A stretch of 64,000 nucleotides of DNA from Bacteroidota bacterium. GTDB lineage: Bacteria; Bacteroidota; Bacteroidia; Bacteroidales; JAADJA01. The translations under genes were made by a program, and so were the position numbers. Positions 28,027-37,161 of the stretch are shown one piece after another; position 1 is the first letter of the stretch, and the number at the start of each line of letters is the position of its first letter. The notes under the pieces are model-generated. The model made no database searches, was not told the DNA's origin, and saw only the letters and a list, made by a program, of their open reading frames with translations. The DNA is taken from assembly GCA_020444515.1 (NCBI GenBank), contig JAHLKX010000003.1, forward strand, positions 248,001 to 312,000, written 5' to 3'.

Positions 28027-29742
28027 ATGTCGGAATTAAGCGAACAGGAAATATTGCGGAGAAATTCGCTGAAAGAATTAAGGGATCTGGGTATTGACCC
28101 CTACCCTGCTGAATTATTTAAGGTTAATGTAACAGCAAAAGAAATCCATGATCAATTCCCAAAAGACAATGGTCTTTTCCAGGATGTGAGCATCGCCGGA
28201 AGGATCATGCAGCGCCGGATCATGGGCGCTGCTGCTTTTACCGAAATTCAGGATGCTACGGGTAAGATCCAGCTTTATTTTAAGCGTGATGAAATTTGTC
28301 CGGGTGAAGATAAAACCATGTACAATATCGTATTCAAACGCTTGCTCGATATTGGAGATATCATTGGGGTAAAAGGATTTGTTTTTACCACACAGATGGG
28401 AGAAACGACCATCCATGTGAAGGAATTTAAGCTGCTGAGCAAATCACTGAAAGTACTACCCAATGTGAAGGAGAAAGAAGATAAGGTTTGGGATGCTTTC
28501 ACCGATCCGGAGCAGCGTTACCGTCAGCGCTACCTTGATTTGATCGTCAATCCGAAAGTAAAGGATACCTTTTTTAAACGGACACAGATCATGAATACCA
28601 TGCGGGAGTATCTGAATGAAAAAGGATATCTGGAAGTTGAAACGCCGATATTACAGCCACTTTATGGCGGTGCTGCTGCACGGCCATTCAAAACGCATCA
28701 TAACTCTTTGGATATGACCCTTTATCTGCGGATTGCCAACGAGCTTTACCTCAAGCGTCTGATCGTGGGTGGTTACGATGGCGTTTATGAGTTTTCAAAG
28801 GATTTCCGCAATGAAGGGATGGATAGGTTCCATAATCCGGAGTTCACCCAAATAGAACTCTATGTGGCATATAAAGACTATAACTGGATGATGGACCTCG
28901 TAGAGGAAATGGTTGAAAAAATAGCAATGGACATGCATGGCACCACCAAAGTCAAAGTTGGCGATAAAGAAATTGATTTCAAAAGGCCCTGGAAGCGGAT
29001 CACCATGTATGATGCCATTCAAGAGCATACAACCATTGATATTTCAGAAATGAATGAAAAGCAACTCACAGAAGTAGCTAAAAAGGTCGGTGTAGAAGTG
29101 GATGCTTCCATGGGAAAAGGAAAACTGATTGATGAAATATTTGGCGAAACGGTGGAACCTAACCTTATACAACCCACATTTATTACCGATTATCCGGTGG
29201 AGATGTCGCCGCTGGCAAAAAAACATCGCAGCAAACCCGGACTGGTTGAGCGTTTTGAAGCCATTGCCAATGGCAAAGAGCTGTGCAATGCATTTTCAGA
29301 ACTCAATGATCCGATCGATCAGCGGAAGCGATTTGAAGAGCAACTGGAACTGGGTAAGCGGGGTGATGATGAATCGATGGTGCTGGATGAGGACTTTTTG
29401 AGGGCACTGGAATACGGGATGCCCCCTACCGCAGGTTTGGGAATCGGGATCGACCGCCTGGCCATGATGATGACCAATTCACCCTCCATTCAGGATGTGA
29501 TCTTTTTCCCCCAAATGCGACCGGAAAAGAAGGCAGCCGGCGCCACCGATGCCGAATTCATGGAATTTGGAATCCCTGAAGCCTGGGTACCGGTGATCCG
29601 CAAAGCCGGATTTAAAACCATTGAAGAATTCAAAGCTGCCAATCCCAATAAACTATTTAATGATTTGGGTGGATTGAGGAAAAAGTTGAAACTGGATATT
29701 CCGGCATTGAAGATTGAGGAAGTGAGGGCATGGTTTGAATAG
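28027..29742 (+). CDS. lysS: Lysyl-tRNA synthetase, class II
   Basis: This 571-residue enzyme has the N-terminal OB-fold anticodon-binding domain ([14 protein letters not shown]), class II motif 2 ([20 protein letters not shown]) and motif 3 ([16 protein letters not shown]). After the catalytic core ends at the usual point ([11 protein letters not shown]) there are about 70 extra residues forming a helical helix-hairpin-like tail. That tail is normal for Bacteroidota LysRS, which are longer than the roughly 500-residue proteobacterial enzyme. Complete. Confidence 0.96.
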   Translation: MSELSEQEILRRNSLKELRDLGIDPYPAELFKVNVTAKEIHDQFPKDNGLFQDVSIAGRIMQRRIMGAAAFTEIQDATGKIQLYFKRDEICPGEDKTMYNIVFKRLLDIGDIIGVKGFVFTTQMGETTIHVKEFKLLSKSLKVLPNVKEKEDKVWDAFTDPEQRYRQRYLDLIVNPKVKDTFFKRTQIMNTMREYLNEKGYLEVETPILQPLYGGAAARPFKTHHNSLDMTLYLRIANELYLKRLIVGGYDGVYEFSKDFRNEGMDRFHNPEFTQIELYVAYKDYNWMMDLVEEMVEKIAMDMHGTTKVKVGDKEIDFKRPWKRITMYDAIQEHTTIDISEMNEKQLTEVAKKVGVEVDASMGKGKLIDEIFGETVEPNLIQPTFITDYPVEMSPLAKKHRSKPGLVERFEAIANGKELCNAFSELNDPIDQRKRFEEQLELGKRGDDESMVLDEDFLRALEYGMPPTAGLGIGIDRLAMMMTNSPSIQDVIFFPQMRPEKKAAGATDAEFMEFGIPEAWVPVIRKAGFKTIEEFKAANPNKLFNDLGGLRKKLKLDIPALKIEEVRAWFE

Positions 29743-29764
29743 CCAAAAGACATGCTTATCCTAT

Positions 29765-29792
29765 GTGCTGAGCTTGTCGAAGTATCGAAGTA
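29765..29792. repeat. Short dispersed-type repeat (CTGAGCTTGTCGAAGTATCG)
   Basis: Directly after lysS lies a sequence of the CTGAGCTTGTCGAAG type, which resembles small intergenic repeats seen in many bacterial genomes (from general knowledge; only this copy was found here). Confidence 0.45.
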
Positions 29793-29819
29793 TAGACCGC
29801 GATAAAACTCTAAAATTAT

Positions 29820-29847
29820 AAGGCCACCAAAATTGCTTGATGACCTT
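29820..29847 (-). terminator. Orphan terminator copy of a T9SS-type gene
   Basis: On the minus strand 9-nt arms pair with two G-U wobbles (AAGGTCATC with GGTGGCCTT) across a 10-nt loop and are followed by an AT-rich tail. The same hairpin, nearly identical in sequence, is the terminator at 37106-37133 behind an intact L-domain T9SS gene. Here it follows only a gene relic. Confidence 0.55.
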
Positions 29848-29859
29848 TTAATGGCTTTG

Positions 29860-29898
29860 CCTGCCTGCCGGTTCACCCGCCGAAGGAGGGCAGGCAGG
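29860..29898. repeat. GC-rich palindromic element
   Basis: Arms CCTGCCTGCC (29860-29869) and GGCAGGCAGG (29889-29898) are perfectly complementary around a 19-nt loop. The element is much more GC-rich than its surroundings and sits between a T9SS relic and that relic's terminator copy. Confidence 0.7.
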
Positions 29899-29917
29899 GT
29901 TTTAAGTCCCTTTCATA

Positions 29918-30034
29918 TTAATTGAGTTTAATTATTTTCCTCGTTTGCAATCCATCATTGGTTTTAAATAAGCAGTAATCAACTCCTGCCGTTAACCTCC
30001 CGCCTTCTAATGGTCCGCAAATACGGATAAACCC
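29918..30034 (-). pseudogene. Relic of a T9SS type A sorting-domain gene
   Basis: A minus-strand frame without a start reads GFIRICGPLEGGRLTAG, then VDYCLFKTNDGLQTRKIIKL and a final Asn before the stop. This matches the last strands of the sorting domains of intact neighbours (YFCTLKTNEGVQTKKIIKL in the 37162 gene). An in-frame stop lies just upstream and no parent domain remains, so it is a truncated 3' end. Confidence 0.75.
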
Positions 30035-30071
30035 TCAGCTAAATAAAGGACCAGTACAGGTAATTTTTAAC

Positions 30072-31409
30072 TTATTCATCCCTGAGACAACGCACACTGA
30101 GACCGTATGTCTTTGGCATGAAGTCGCTCAAGCCTAGTCCTGATAGTTCGTAAGAGAGGAATAAGTGAGCCACATCGTAGAAGTTGATCTCATGCGACGT
30201 GTATAAGTTGCCTGCTTCGCCAACACTATTGAAGGAACCGTTGGTGTGCCGGTAGCCACCCGGCAGACCCGAAAAGCCAAACAGGTCGGTACCGTTACCA
30301 TTTTCAATCCAGCCACTGATGGTTTTAAGGTTCGTTCCGGCATCGAAACCCTGAAATCCTGTCGACGGAAGGTACCATTCTGTTGCTCCAATCCCGTATT
30401 GGCTGTCCACGGCCCCAAAAAGCACACGCCATTCTTCAACCCCGGGTATGTGCCAACCCAACGGGCAGATGCCCTGGATACCTTCCTCTGTGGAATATTG
30501 CATCATTTCATTCCACTGATATTGTCCGCCGTAAGTAATGCAATTCTCTGGATCATTGTTATAACAGTATTTCTCGATGATAAGGTTATCAGTCATAGAC
30601 TGGGATCCTTGTATCATCGTTCCAACGTTGAGATTCTCCTTTAGCCAGCACTGACCGAATACTTGTATGGTATTATAGATCTGACCCTCATAGTCCACAG
30701 TTGGTGTGCCGGGGCAGGGAATATTAGTGGCGAATTGGAAGGTGCAGGTATCACTTGTATATGGTTTTTCCAGCATACCACTTTGGAGATCGGTTGTGTA
30801 TCCAATTAGAAGTAATTCATCCCCTTGGTTGAACTTGAAAGCCTGGATACCATTGGTGTGTTTAAGCTGCAATGAAGAAGATTCGCTTCCCATGTAATCA
30901 AGAACACAAGCGCCATTATTGTGGGTATCCCCCTGAAGGATCTTTATACTCTGGGTATTTCCCCTCCATTGAGTGGTGAAAAAATATAAATATGCATCAG
31001 CGGGTTGAAACCTGAAGGTATGAAGACCTTTAGAAAGAACCCTGTCAGATTTAAGCACCAAACGGCCAGATACATCGGTTATCGTCAGGACCACATTGTC
31101 TTTATCCGGAACATACACAGAAATTTTAGTTTCGCCAACTACCGGATTGGGATAGTTTGGGAGAACCCTGAATAGATTATCTATATTTTCCAATTCGGAG
31201 ACGTCCATATGAATAAGATACAGTAATGTGTCGGGCCAGACCAATAGGGTATCACCTCCCTGGGTCCGGTTCATCACCTTGATGCTGTCAAGTGCGATGT
31301 GGGCCTCATTGTCAAGGGCTGTCATAGCTAGCTCTATATCAGCTTGTTGACCCGAAGCACTAAATAGTAATAAAAGCGCAGTTAGTGTAGTGAAGATTTT
31401 TGTTTTCAT
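30072..31409 (-). CDS. FISUMP-domain secreted protein with N-terminal sorting-domain-like module
   Basis: This 445-residue protein has a signal peptide (MKTKIFTTLTALLLLFSASG). At about residues 80-160 there is a module resembling a T9SS sorting domain (VLPNYPNPVVGETKISVYV ... LTITDVSGRLVLKSDRVLS), but it lies far from the C-terminus. The C-terminal half is the Fibrobacter succinogenes major paralogous (FISUMP) domain: QCWLKENLNVGTMI, YGGQYQWNEMMQY, GICPLGWHIPGVEEW, LSVRCLRDE. The function of FISUMP is not established. A paralogue with the same architecture is at 56325-57641. Confidence 0.85.
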   Translation of the reverse strand: MKTKIFTTLTALLLLFSASGQQADIELAMTALDNEAHIALDSIKVMNRTQGGDTLLVWPDTLLYLIHMDVSELENIDNLFRVLPNYPNPVVGETKISVYVPDKDNVVLTITDVSGRLVLKSDRVLSKGLHTFRFQPADAYLYFFTTQWRGNTQSIKILQGDTHNNGACVLDYMGSESSSLQLKHTNGIQAFKFNQGDELLLIGYTTDLQSGMLEKPYTSDTCTFQFATNIPCPGTPTVDYEGQIYNTIQVFGQCWLKENLNVGTMIQGSQSMTDNLIIEKYCYNNDPENCITYGGQYQWNEMMQYSTEEGIQGICPLGWHIPGVEEWRVLFGAVDSQYGIGATEWYLPSTGFQGFDAGTNLKTISGWIENGNGTDLFGFSGLPGGYRHTNGSFNSVGEAGNLYTSHEINFYDVAHLFLSYELSGLGLSDFMPKTYGLSVRCLRDE

Positions 31410-31424
31410 GTTGTTTGGTTTTAG

Positions 31425-32648
31425 TTAAAGTTTTATCATTTTGGTAGTAAAAGTTCTTTTGTTTGTTTTGATTACACAGAAATACACCCCGCCAGGCAAT
31501 CCTTCAGCATTCCAGGTAATTTGTTGTTTACCCTGAGGTTGGTGTTGCTCAATTAATTCAACCTGCTTTCCAAGGTGATTGTAAATTGTGATTTGAACGG
31601 TTGAGGGTTTTGTGAGTTCGTATTCGATGGTTGTTGAGGTGGTGAAGGGGTTGGGGAAACAAACTAAAGCAAATTCCGAATTCTGAGATTCATTTTCATT
31701 TATTGCATCTGGATTACTATATCGCCATAGTTCGTTGGTAACACTGCCTATGGTGTTATTATAATGTCCGCCAAATAAATAAACATCATTATCAAATTTA
31801 TGTCCTCTGGTAAAGCGGTTAAATGGCATTTCATGGTCAAGTTTCACTAATGTATCCTGTGCAGGATAGTAGGCCCATATTTCATTACATGGGTTTGGAT
31901 AACTACCTCCTGACTTATATCCACCAAAAAGCAAAATACGATCACCATCAACTATAGGTACCGCATAAGCAACAATTTCACATTCTCCGGCATCTATCTC
32001 ATACCATTCATCGGTTAATGGTGTGTACTTCAATGAAGGATTATCCCCGAACAAATAGATTTCATTTTCATAAACGCATACCGCTGATTTATCTCTCGGG
32101 TATGGCATAGCTGTGATCTCATTCCACTCGTCATTTACAGGATCATAAGTGCGGACTGTATTGATAAGATTGAAATCAACATCCCTTCCTCCAAATGAGT
32201 AAATTAAACCATCATAAACACACGATCCATGCGCATAGAATATTTCCGGTACTGGCCCTTTTATTTCCCATGCATTTTCAACAGGATCGTATTCCTGTAC
32301 ATTTGTTAATGTTTGAGGACTCACATGCTCTCCAATGATATAAATTTTACCGTTTACCATCTCCGCACTATGTGCGCTGGCTGCATTTGGCATGTCGGCT
32401 CCCAACGACCATGTGTCGGTATTGAAATCGTAAATCTGAGTAGTTGCCAATAATAGAAGCGTTGCGCTTGGGCCGTTACCTCCAAAAATGTAAGCTTTTT
32501 CACCAATAGGATCAATACATGAACCATAATAGCCGGTTGCTTGAAGCATATCAGCCATACTTTCCCAACCATTTTGGGCAGGTAGATCTGAAATCCATAC
32601 TAAAATTAGAAGTATGGTTAAACAATTGATGTAGTTTTTGATTTTCAT
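31425..32648 (-). CDS. Kelch-repeat beta-propeller protein, T9SS-secreted
   Basis: This 407-residue protein has a signal peptide (about residues 1-25) and about six Kelch blades (for example YIFGGNGPSATLLLLATTQ, YDPVENAWEIKGPVPEI, IYSFGGRDVDFN, YLFGGHYNN). The C-terminal T9SS type A sorting domain is FALVCFPNPFTTSTTIEYEL ... LPGGVYFCVIKTNKRTFTTK. Probably a surface-exposed binding protein. It ends 15 nt upstream of the FISUMP gene on the same strand. Confidence 0.9.
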   Translation of the reverse strand: MKIKNYINCLTILLILVWISDLPAQNGWESMADMLQATGYYGSCIDPIGEKAYIFGGNGPSATLLLLATTQIYDFNTDTWSLGADMPNAASAHSAEMVNGKIYIIGEHVSPQTLTNVQEYDPVENAWEIKGPVPEIFYAHGSCVYDGLIYSFGGRDVDFNLINTVRTYDPVNDEWNEITAMPYPRDKSAVCVYENEIYLFGDNPSLKYTPLTDEWYEIDAGECEIVAYAVPIVDGDRILLFGGYKSGGSYPNPCNEIWAYYPAQDTLVKLDHEMPFNRFTRGHKFDNDVYLFGGHYNNTIGSVTNELWRYSNPDAINENESQNSEFALVCFPNPFTTSTTIEYELTKPSTVQITIYNHLGKQVELIEQHQPQGKQQITWNAEGLPGGVYFCVIKTNKRTFTTKMIKL

Positions 32649-32996
32649 GACAAGTGTATTAAAAGTTTATATATAAATCATATTATTCTGGCCATCTGTA
32701 AAGTTTAAATCAATATCATGGTAAGAAGGATATTTGGTGTGTAAAATTTAAAGTTTAGGTAGGTTAAATTTCCCTGCAATTGGTTTGAGTTTTTCATAAT
32801 TTGCGCTTCCCTGTATTTAATTATTAAACTTTGGTCAATTTTTAAGTATTATCAAAGTATAAATTTACAACATGGAAAAGGGTTTGTCTAACAGTCATGT
32901 CCCTATTGATAATAGTCATGTTGCATGGAAGTTCGAAATCGGATGAAATGTATTGTGCGGTATCAGGATGGAAAAAATTTCTTAGTACCTGCTGTA
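32649..32996. other. Intergenic region downstream of the first hybrid kinase
   Basis: This 348-nt AT-rich spacer contains no convincing frame. A short direct repeat built around AGTCATGT occurs near 32893 and 32921. No terminator or consensus promoter was recognised with confidence. Confidence 0.4.
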
Positions 32997-35900
32997 TTAA
33001 GGTTTTTTGGTTTGATTAAAATACTCAGATGGCAGTATCCCAAATTGTTGCTGAAAACATTTTGAAAACCAGGACAGATTATTAAATCCAACTTCAAATG
33101 CTATTTCAGCAACATTGCCGGCTTTACTGGCTAATAGTTCAGAAGCTGCATTCAGCCTCATTGTTCGGATAAATTCACTTGCGGACTGACCAACGAGTGC
33201 TTTTAATTTGCGGTGCAATTGTGAACGGCTCATACCTGCTTTAATGCTCAGTTCTTCAACACTAAAATCAGAATCGGACAAACGCTGCTTTACAATTAAA
33301 ACTGTCTTTTGTATAAATTTTTTGTCCATTGAGGTAATTTCACTGCCTTCAAAATCCAATTTTATTTCAGCATGGCTTTTCTGAATATTCCTTTCCAGAA
33401 TTGTTGTTCGTTTTCGTTGATTGATGAGGTTTTTCACCCTCACTTGTAGTTCGTCACCATCAAAGGGTTTGGCTATAAAATCATCTGCTCCGGTTTCAAG
33501 TCCCTCTATCCGGTTTTCTTTGGATGTGAGTGCTGTAAGCAGAATAACAGGAATGTGGCAGGTACGTTCATCCGTTTTAACTTTCGCACATAACTCATTT
33601 CCATCCATGTTGGGCATCATAACGTCACTGATGATGACATCTGGGATTTTATCGATAGCTTTTTCATAACCATCCCTCCCGTCGACAGCTTCGATGATCT
33701 TATATTCATGTTCAAAATACTCCCTGATGTATGAAAGCATATCAGCATTATCTTCTACAATGAGGAGGATCGGATGAGCATCGTTGTTATCTTGGTCGCT
33801 GTTGGGCATGGAGGCCAATTCATTCTGATCATCGGATTGAACAGGTGCTATAGCTGGTGATGTTGTTTTTTCAGATTTTTCCAGTATGATTTCTTCAGAT
33901 CCCAAATGCTCATTCCCCAGAGGCAATAAAATAGTAAAGGTTGAACCTATTCCCTGCTCACTATCCACTTTAATTATTCCATGATGCAGTTCAACCAGTT
34001 CTTTGGTCAATGCAAGGCCAATTCCTGTCCCTTCATAATAGCTGTTGTTTTTTTGCTCCATCTGGTAAAATCGGTTGAAGATATGATCGATATTTTCAGG
34101 TGGAATTCCGCAGCCCGTGTCGGAGATTTTTATTTCAGCCCAATGGCTATTGCTGGCTGTTGGCAGTTGGCTATTGGCCTTTAGCTTTTCGTCTGCTTTG
34201 CCAAAAGCTAAAGGCCAAAGGCTAACTGCTATTTCAATCTTCCCCCCATCCCCCGTAAACTTAAATGCATTCGACAATAAATTATTCAGGATCTGTTCAA
34301 ATTTTTCCTGATCGATGAAGACGTTGATTTTCTCGTTTTTTGCATTAAAGTGTAACTTGATATTTTTTTGCTTTGCCAGTGACTCAAAAGCCTGGAAATA
34401 TCCATTGACCAATTTTACAATGTTGATTTCTGTTGCATGCAACTGCATTTTACCTGACTCCAGTCTTGACAGGGCAAGTAAATTATTGATCAGTTTCTGA
34501 AGACTTTGGGCATATTTCCTGGCAATGGTTAATTCTTTTTTATCTATCTCATCCTGGGTTTTTGACAGTAGTTTTTCGAGTGGCCTCATTATTAATGTGA
34601 GTGGGGTTCGGAATTCGTGGGAAATATTGGCGAAAAACCTTGATTTCAAACGATCGAGTTCCTGGAGTTTTTCTATTTTTACCTGTTCAAGTTCAAGCGC
34701 ATGTTGTGTCTTAATTTTCTTGTTTCGAATGAAAATAATTGTCACAAGGACAATGAGCAGGACCAAAGCAGCAAAACCAATCAGAATGATCCTTGATCTT
34801 TTTATTGTCAGGCTCTTTACCTTATTGTCTTTCTCCAGTAATGAAATCTGATTTTGGGCTTTTTCGGTTTCGTATTCACCCTGCATCATGGCCCACTGTC
34901 TCTTATTATCCAAATTGTATATACTGTCTTTCCATTGAGTCGCAAGTTTATAATATTTGAATGCAGACTTCTCGTTATTAAGGGTTGAATCAAGCCTGTA
35001 AAATAGCCAGTAGATTTTCTCCATCAATGGCTTAAGCATCATTTCATAGTCCATTTTTTCATTCAGGAAGGTAAACATCTGATGGTTTTGCTTTGCCAGG
35101 TAATTCCGGCACATGTGCAGGGCAACCTGCAGGTATTCCCTGCATTTGTCATACCTGCCTGTTTTAAAATACAAGTCCGCAAAATCGTATAGCAGCCTAA
35201 CTTGCATTTGTCTTCCATTTCCAGCTCTTTCATAGGATTTTAAAAAATAGTCTTCTGCCAAATTGTAGTAATCAGTTCCTGCAGCACAGTATGCTTCCGC
35301 CGTGATCATATAATTATATGCAAGGTATCCCTGATGCAATGTATCCCAGATTGTCTCAGCTTCCCTGAAATAATACAGCGCTGAATCAAGTTTGCGTCCT
35401 GAATAGCACAATCCCAGTGCCTCGTAAGTATCTACCTGTTTCCAGGCATTTTTGTTTTCAATAGCCAGTTTAAGTCTTCTGTTGAATGTTTTGATTCCTC
35501 TAGTTGTATCACCATTCATCAGGTACGAATAGCCGAGATAAATCAACGAGTGTAGAATGCATCCTGTATCCTTTTGCAATTCAAAAAGTTTGAGGGCTTG
35601 CCTGTAATACTTGCAGGCCAGGTCATATGAACCGGTATAAGAATGAATGCCGGCAATCTGGGAAAGTAGATTTGCCTTTTCAAAGATCATGTTGAGGGAG
35701 TCGAATAACCATAGTGCTTCCAACTGCTTCACCAGTGCATCTGTATAGTTATCCATAACATATTGACTGGTTCCTATGGTATATAGCGCCATCGCTTTTC
35801 CCTGAGGATAACCTTCCTGATTTGCCAGTTTAAGGGCTCTTTCTGCATAATTCAAACATTTTTTACTGTCATTAAGCGCATATGCGAGTGCAAGCTTGTT

Positions 35901-37016
35901 ATAGGCATCAATCAGTTCTAAACTGTTTAATTCAAGGAGTTTATCTGCAAGACTGTCCACTTTAATGAATTCAGTAAGGTTAAATACCTGTACCTTTATC
36001 GTTCGCTGTGGTTTATTAATCTTAATTGTGTCCCAGGCTTTTACTTCACACATTAATGTTGTGGCATACCCCACTCTGCCTCTGGCATTGTCATGGCCAT
36101 AATACCACATCCTGTAAACAGAATCCTGTCTTATTATTGCGGGATAGGTGGCAAGCCATGCATCCCATTCACCAACCTCTCCTGCTCTAATCACAGGATT
36201 TCCAGGGAACTTCTTCCAGTTAATCCCATCAAAGGATGTGGCATAACCAAGCTCGTGTTGAACCAGGTTCCAGCCATGATACCACATCTCAAAGTATGAA
36301 CCATTATATATTACGGCTTCCACCATTGCCGCATGATCTTCCCAGGTTCCCGGTTTTCCAACATTGAGTACAGGATTTGTTGGATGCTTTTTCCAAACAA
36401 TTCCATCATCAGAAGTGGCATATCCTACTCTGCCAATAACGGGGATCCCACCTGCATTCCCATTATACCACATATGGTATCGGGTTCCATCAAAAACTAC
36501 CCGAGGGCCACCTAAACCCCATGCTTCCCACTTAACATTCTTTGTTGGCTTCAAAACCGGTTCAGTGTGTTTTATCCAGTTAAGCCCATCAGCCGAATAT
36601 GCATAGCCGATCCAACCGGTGTTATTCTCTTTTGACCCTGCAGCGTACCACATGTAATATACGGAATCTTTTTTAATGATATCAATAGAACCCATCCAAG
36701 TATCCCAGCAATCACCTTCACATGAAAATTCCAATGGGTTGTTTTCATCTTTTATCCAATTGATACCATCAGGTGAAGTGGCATAACCAAAAGCAACATT
36801 CTGAGCATTCCAACCTTTGTACCACATCTGGTACTGATCATTTTCAAATAGCACAACTTTTGGAATGATGGTGTAATCCCATTCATTGATTGTTTTCGGT
36901 TCAATAACAGGATTGCCTGGATATTTAAACCATTTAATCTGGGGGTAAACAAAGCTGGAAACACACAGGAAAATTGCAGTTAACAGATAAAATCGGATTT
37001 TAATTCCGGTTATCAT
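32997..37016 (-). CDS. Hybrid two-component system protein with glycosidase-like five-bladed propeller sensor
   Basis: This 1339-residue protein has, in order: signal peptide (1-25); five blades of the pattern MWY-G-GYATSxDGINW (about 27-330), resembling GH43/GH32/GH130-type five-bladed propellers; TPRs (about 365-700); one transmembrane helix (ILIGFAALVLLIVLVTIIFI); HisKA with phospho-His in [16 protein letters not shown]; HATPase_c ([29 protein letters not shown]); receiver domain with Asp in [14 protein letters not shown]; and an AraC-type helix-turn-helix (VEELSIKAGMSRSQLHRKLK ... [20 protein letters not shown]). It senses an extracytoplasmic signal and controls transcription directly. 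An odd 25-residue insertion lies in the ATPase domain (34141-34223). Confidence 0.92.
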   Translation of the reverse strand: MITGIKIRFYLLTAIFLCVSSFVYPQIKWFKYPGNPVIEPKTINEWDYTIIPKVVLFENDQYQMWYKGWNAQNVAFGYATSPDGINWIKDENNPLEFSCEGDCWDTWMGSIDIIKKDSVYYMWYAAGSKENNTGWIGYAYSADGLNWIKHTEPVLKPTKNVKWEAWGLGGPRVVFDGTRYHMWYNGNAGGIPVIGRVGYATSDDGIVWKKHPTNPVLNVGKPGTWEDHAAMVEAVIYNGSYFEMWYHGWNLVQHELGYATSFDGINWKKFPGNPVIRAGEVGEWDAWLATYPAIIRQDSVYRMWYYGHDNARGRVGYATTLMCEVKAWDTIKINKPQRTIKVQVFNLTEFIKVDSLADKLLELNSLELIDAYNKLALAYALNDSKKCLNYAERALKLANQEGYPQGKAMALYTIGTSQYVMDNYTDALVKQLEALWLFDSLNMIFEKANLLSQIAGIHSYTGSYDLACKYYRQALKLFELQKDTGCILHSLIYLGYSYLMNGDTTRGIKTFNRRLKLAIENKNAWKQVDTYEALGLCYSGRKLDSALYYFREAETIWDTLHQGYLAYNYMITAEAYCAAGTDYYNLAEDYFLKSYERAGNGRQMQVRLLYDFADLYFKTGRYDKCREYLQVALHMCRNYLAKQNHQMFTFLNEKMDYEMMLKPLMEKIYWLFYRLDSTLNNEKSAFKYYKLATQWKDSIYNLDNKRQWAMMQGEYETEKAQNQISLLEKDNKVKSLTIKRSRIILIGFAALVLLIVLVTIIFIRNKKIKTQHALELEQVKIEKLQELDRLKSRFFANISHEFRTPLTLIMRPLEKLLSKTQDEIDKKELTIARKYAQSLQKLINNLLALSRLESGKMQLHATEINIVKLVNGYFQAFESLAKQKNIKLHFNAKNEKINVFIDQEKFEQILNNLLSNAFKFTGDGGKIEIAVSLWPLAFGKADEKLKANSQLPTASNSHWAEIKISDTGCGIPPENIDHIFNRFYQMEQKNNSYYEGTGIGLALTKELVELHHGIIKVDSEQGIGSTFTILLPLGNEHLGSEEIILEKSEKTTSPAIAPVQSDDQNELASMPNSDQDNNDAHPILLIVEDNADMLSYIREYFEHEYKIIEAVDGRDGYEKAIDKIPDVIISDVMMPNMDGNELCAKVKTDERTCHIPVILLTALTSKENRIEGLETGADDFIAKPFDGDELQVRVKNLINQRKRTTILERNIQKSHAEIKLDFEGSEITSMDKKFIQKTVLIVKQRLSDSDFSVEELSIKAGMSRSQLHRKLKALVGQSASEFIRTMRLNAASELLASKAGNVAEIAFEVGFNNLSWFSKCFQQQFGILPSEYFNQTKKP
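34141..34223. repeat. Inverted/tandem repeat inside a histidine kinase gene
   Basis: A perfect 16-bp inverted repeat (34174-34189 with 34203-34218; TTGGCCTTTAGCTTTT and its complement) lies beside tandem TTGGC-type units (GGCTGTTGGCAGTTGGC). It stays in frame and encodes about 25 residues (WPLAFGKADEKLKANSQLPT and on) within the ATPase domain. Confidence 0.8.
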
Positions 37017-37094
37017 GGTTTGGGAAATAGCTTTTGAGAAAAGTAAAGATACTAAAATTTAAACGATATCTCATCATATTCAAAACAGCCCGGA

Positions 37095-37135
37095 GTAAAA
37101 AATAAAAGGCCACCAAAACTGCTTGATGACCTTTT
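37095..37135 (-). terminator. Intrinsic terminator of the L-domain/T9SS gene
   Basis: Minus-strand arms AAGGTCATC and GGTGGCCTT (37125-37133 and 37106-37114) pair with two G-U wobbles and are followed by a U-rich run. The hairpin is 29 nt past the stop codon at 37162. A near-identical copy is at 29820-29847. Confidence 0.7.
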
Positions 37136-37161
37136 TCATGGTTTTGGTCTTAAGCCGCTGA

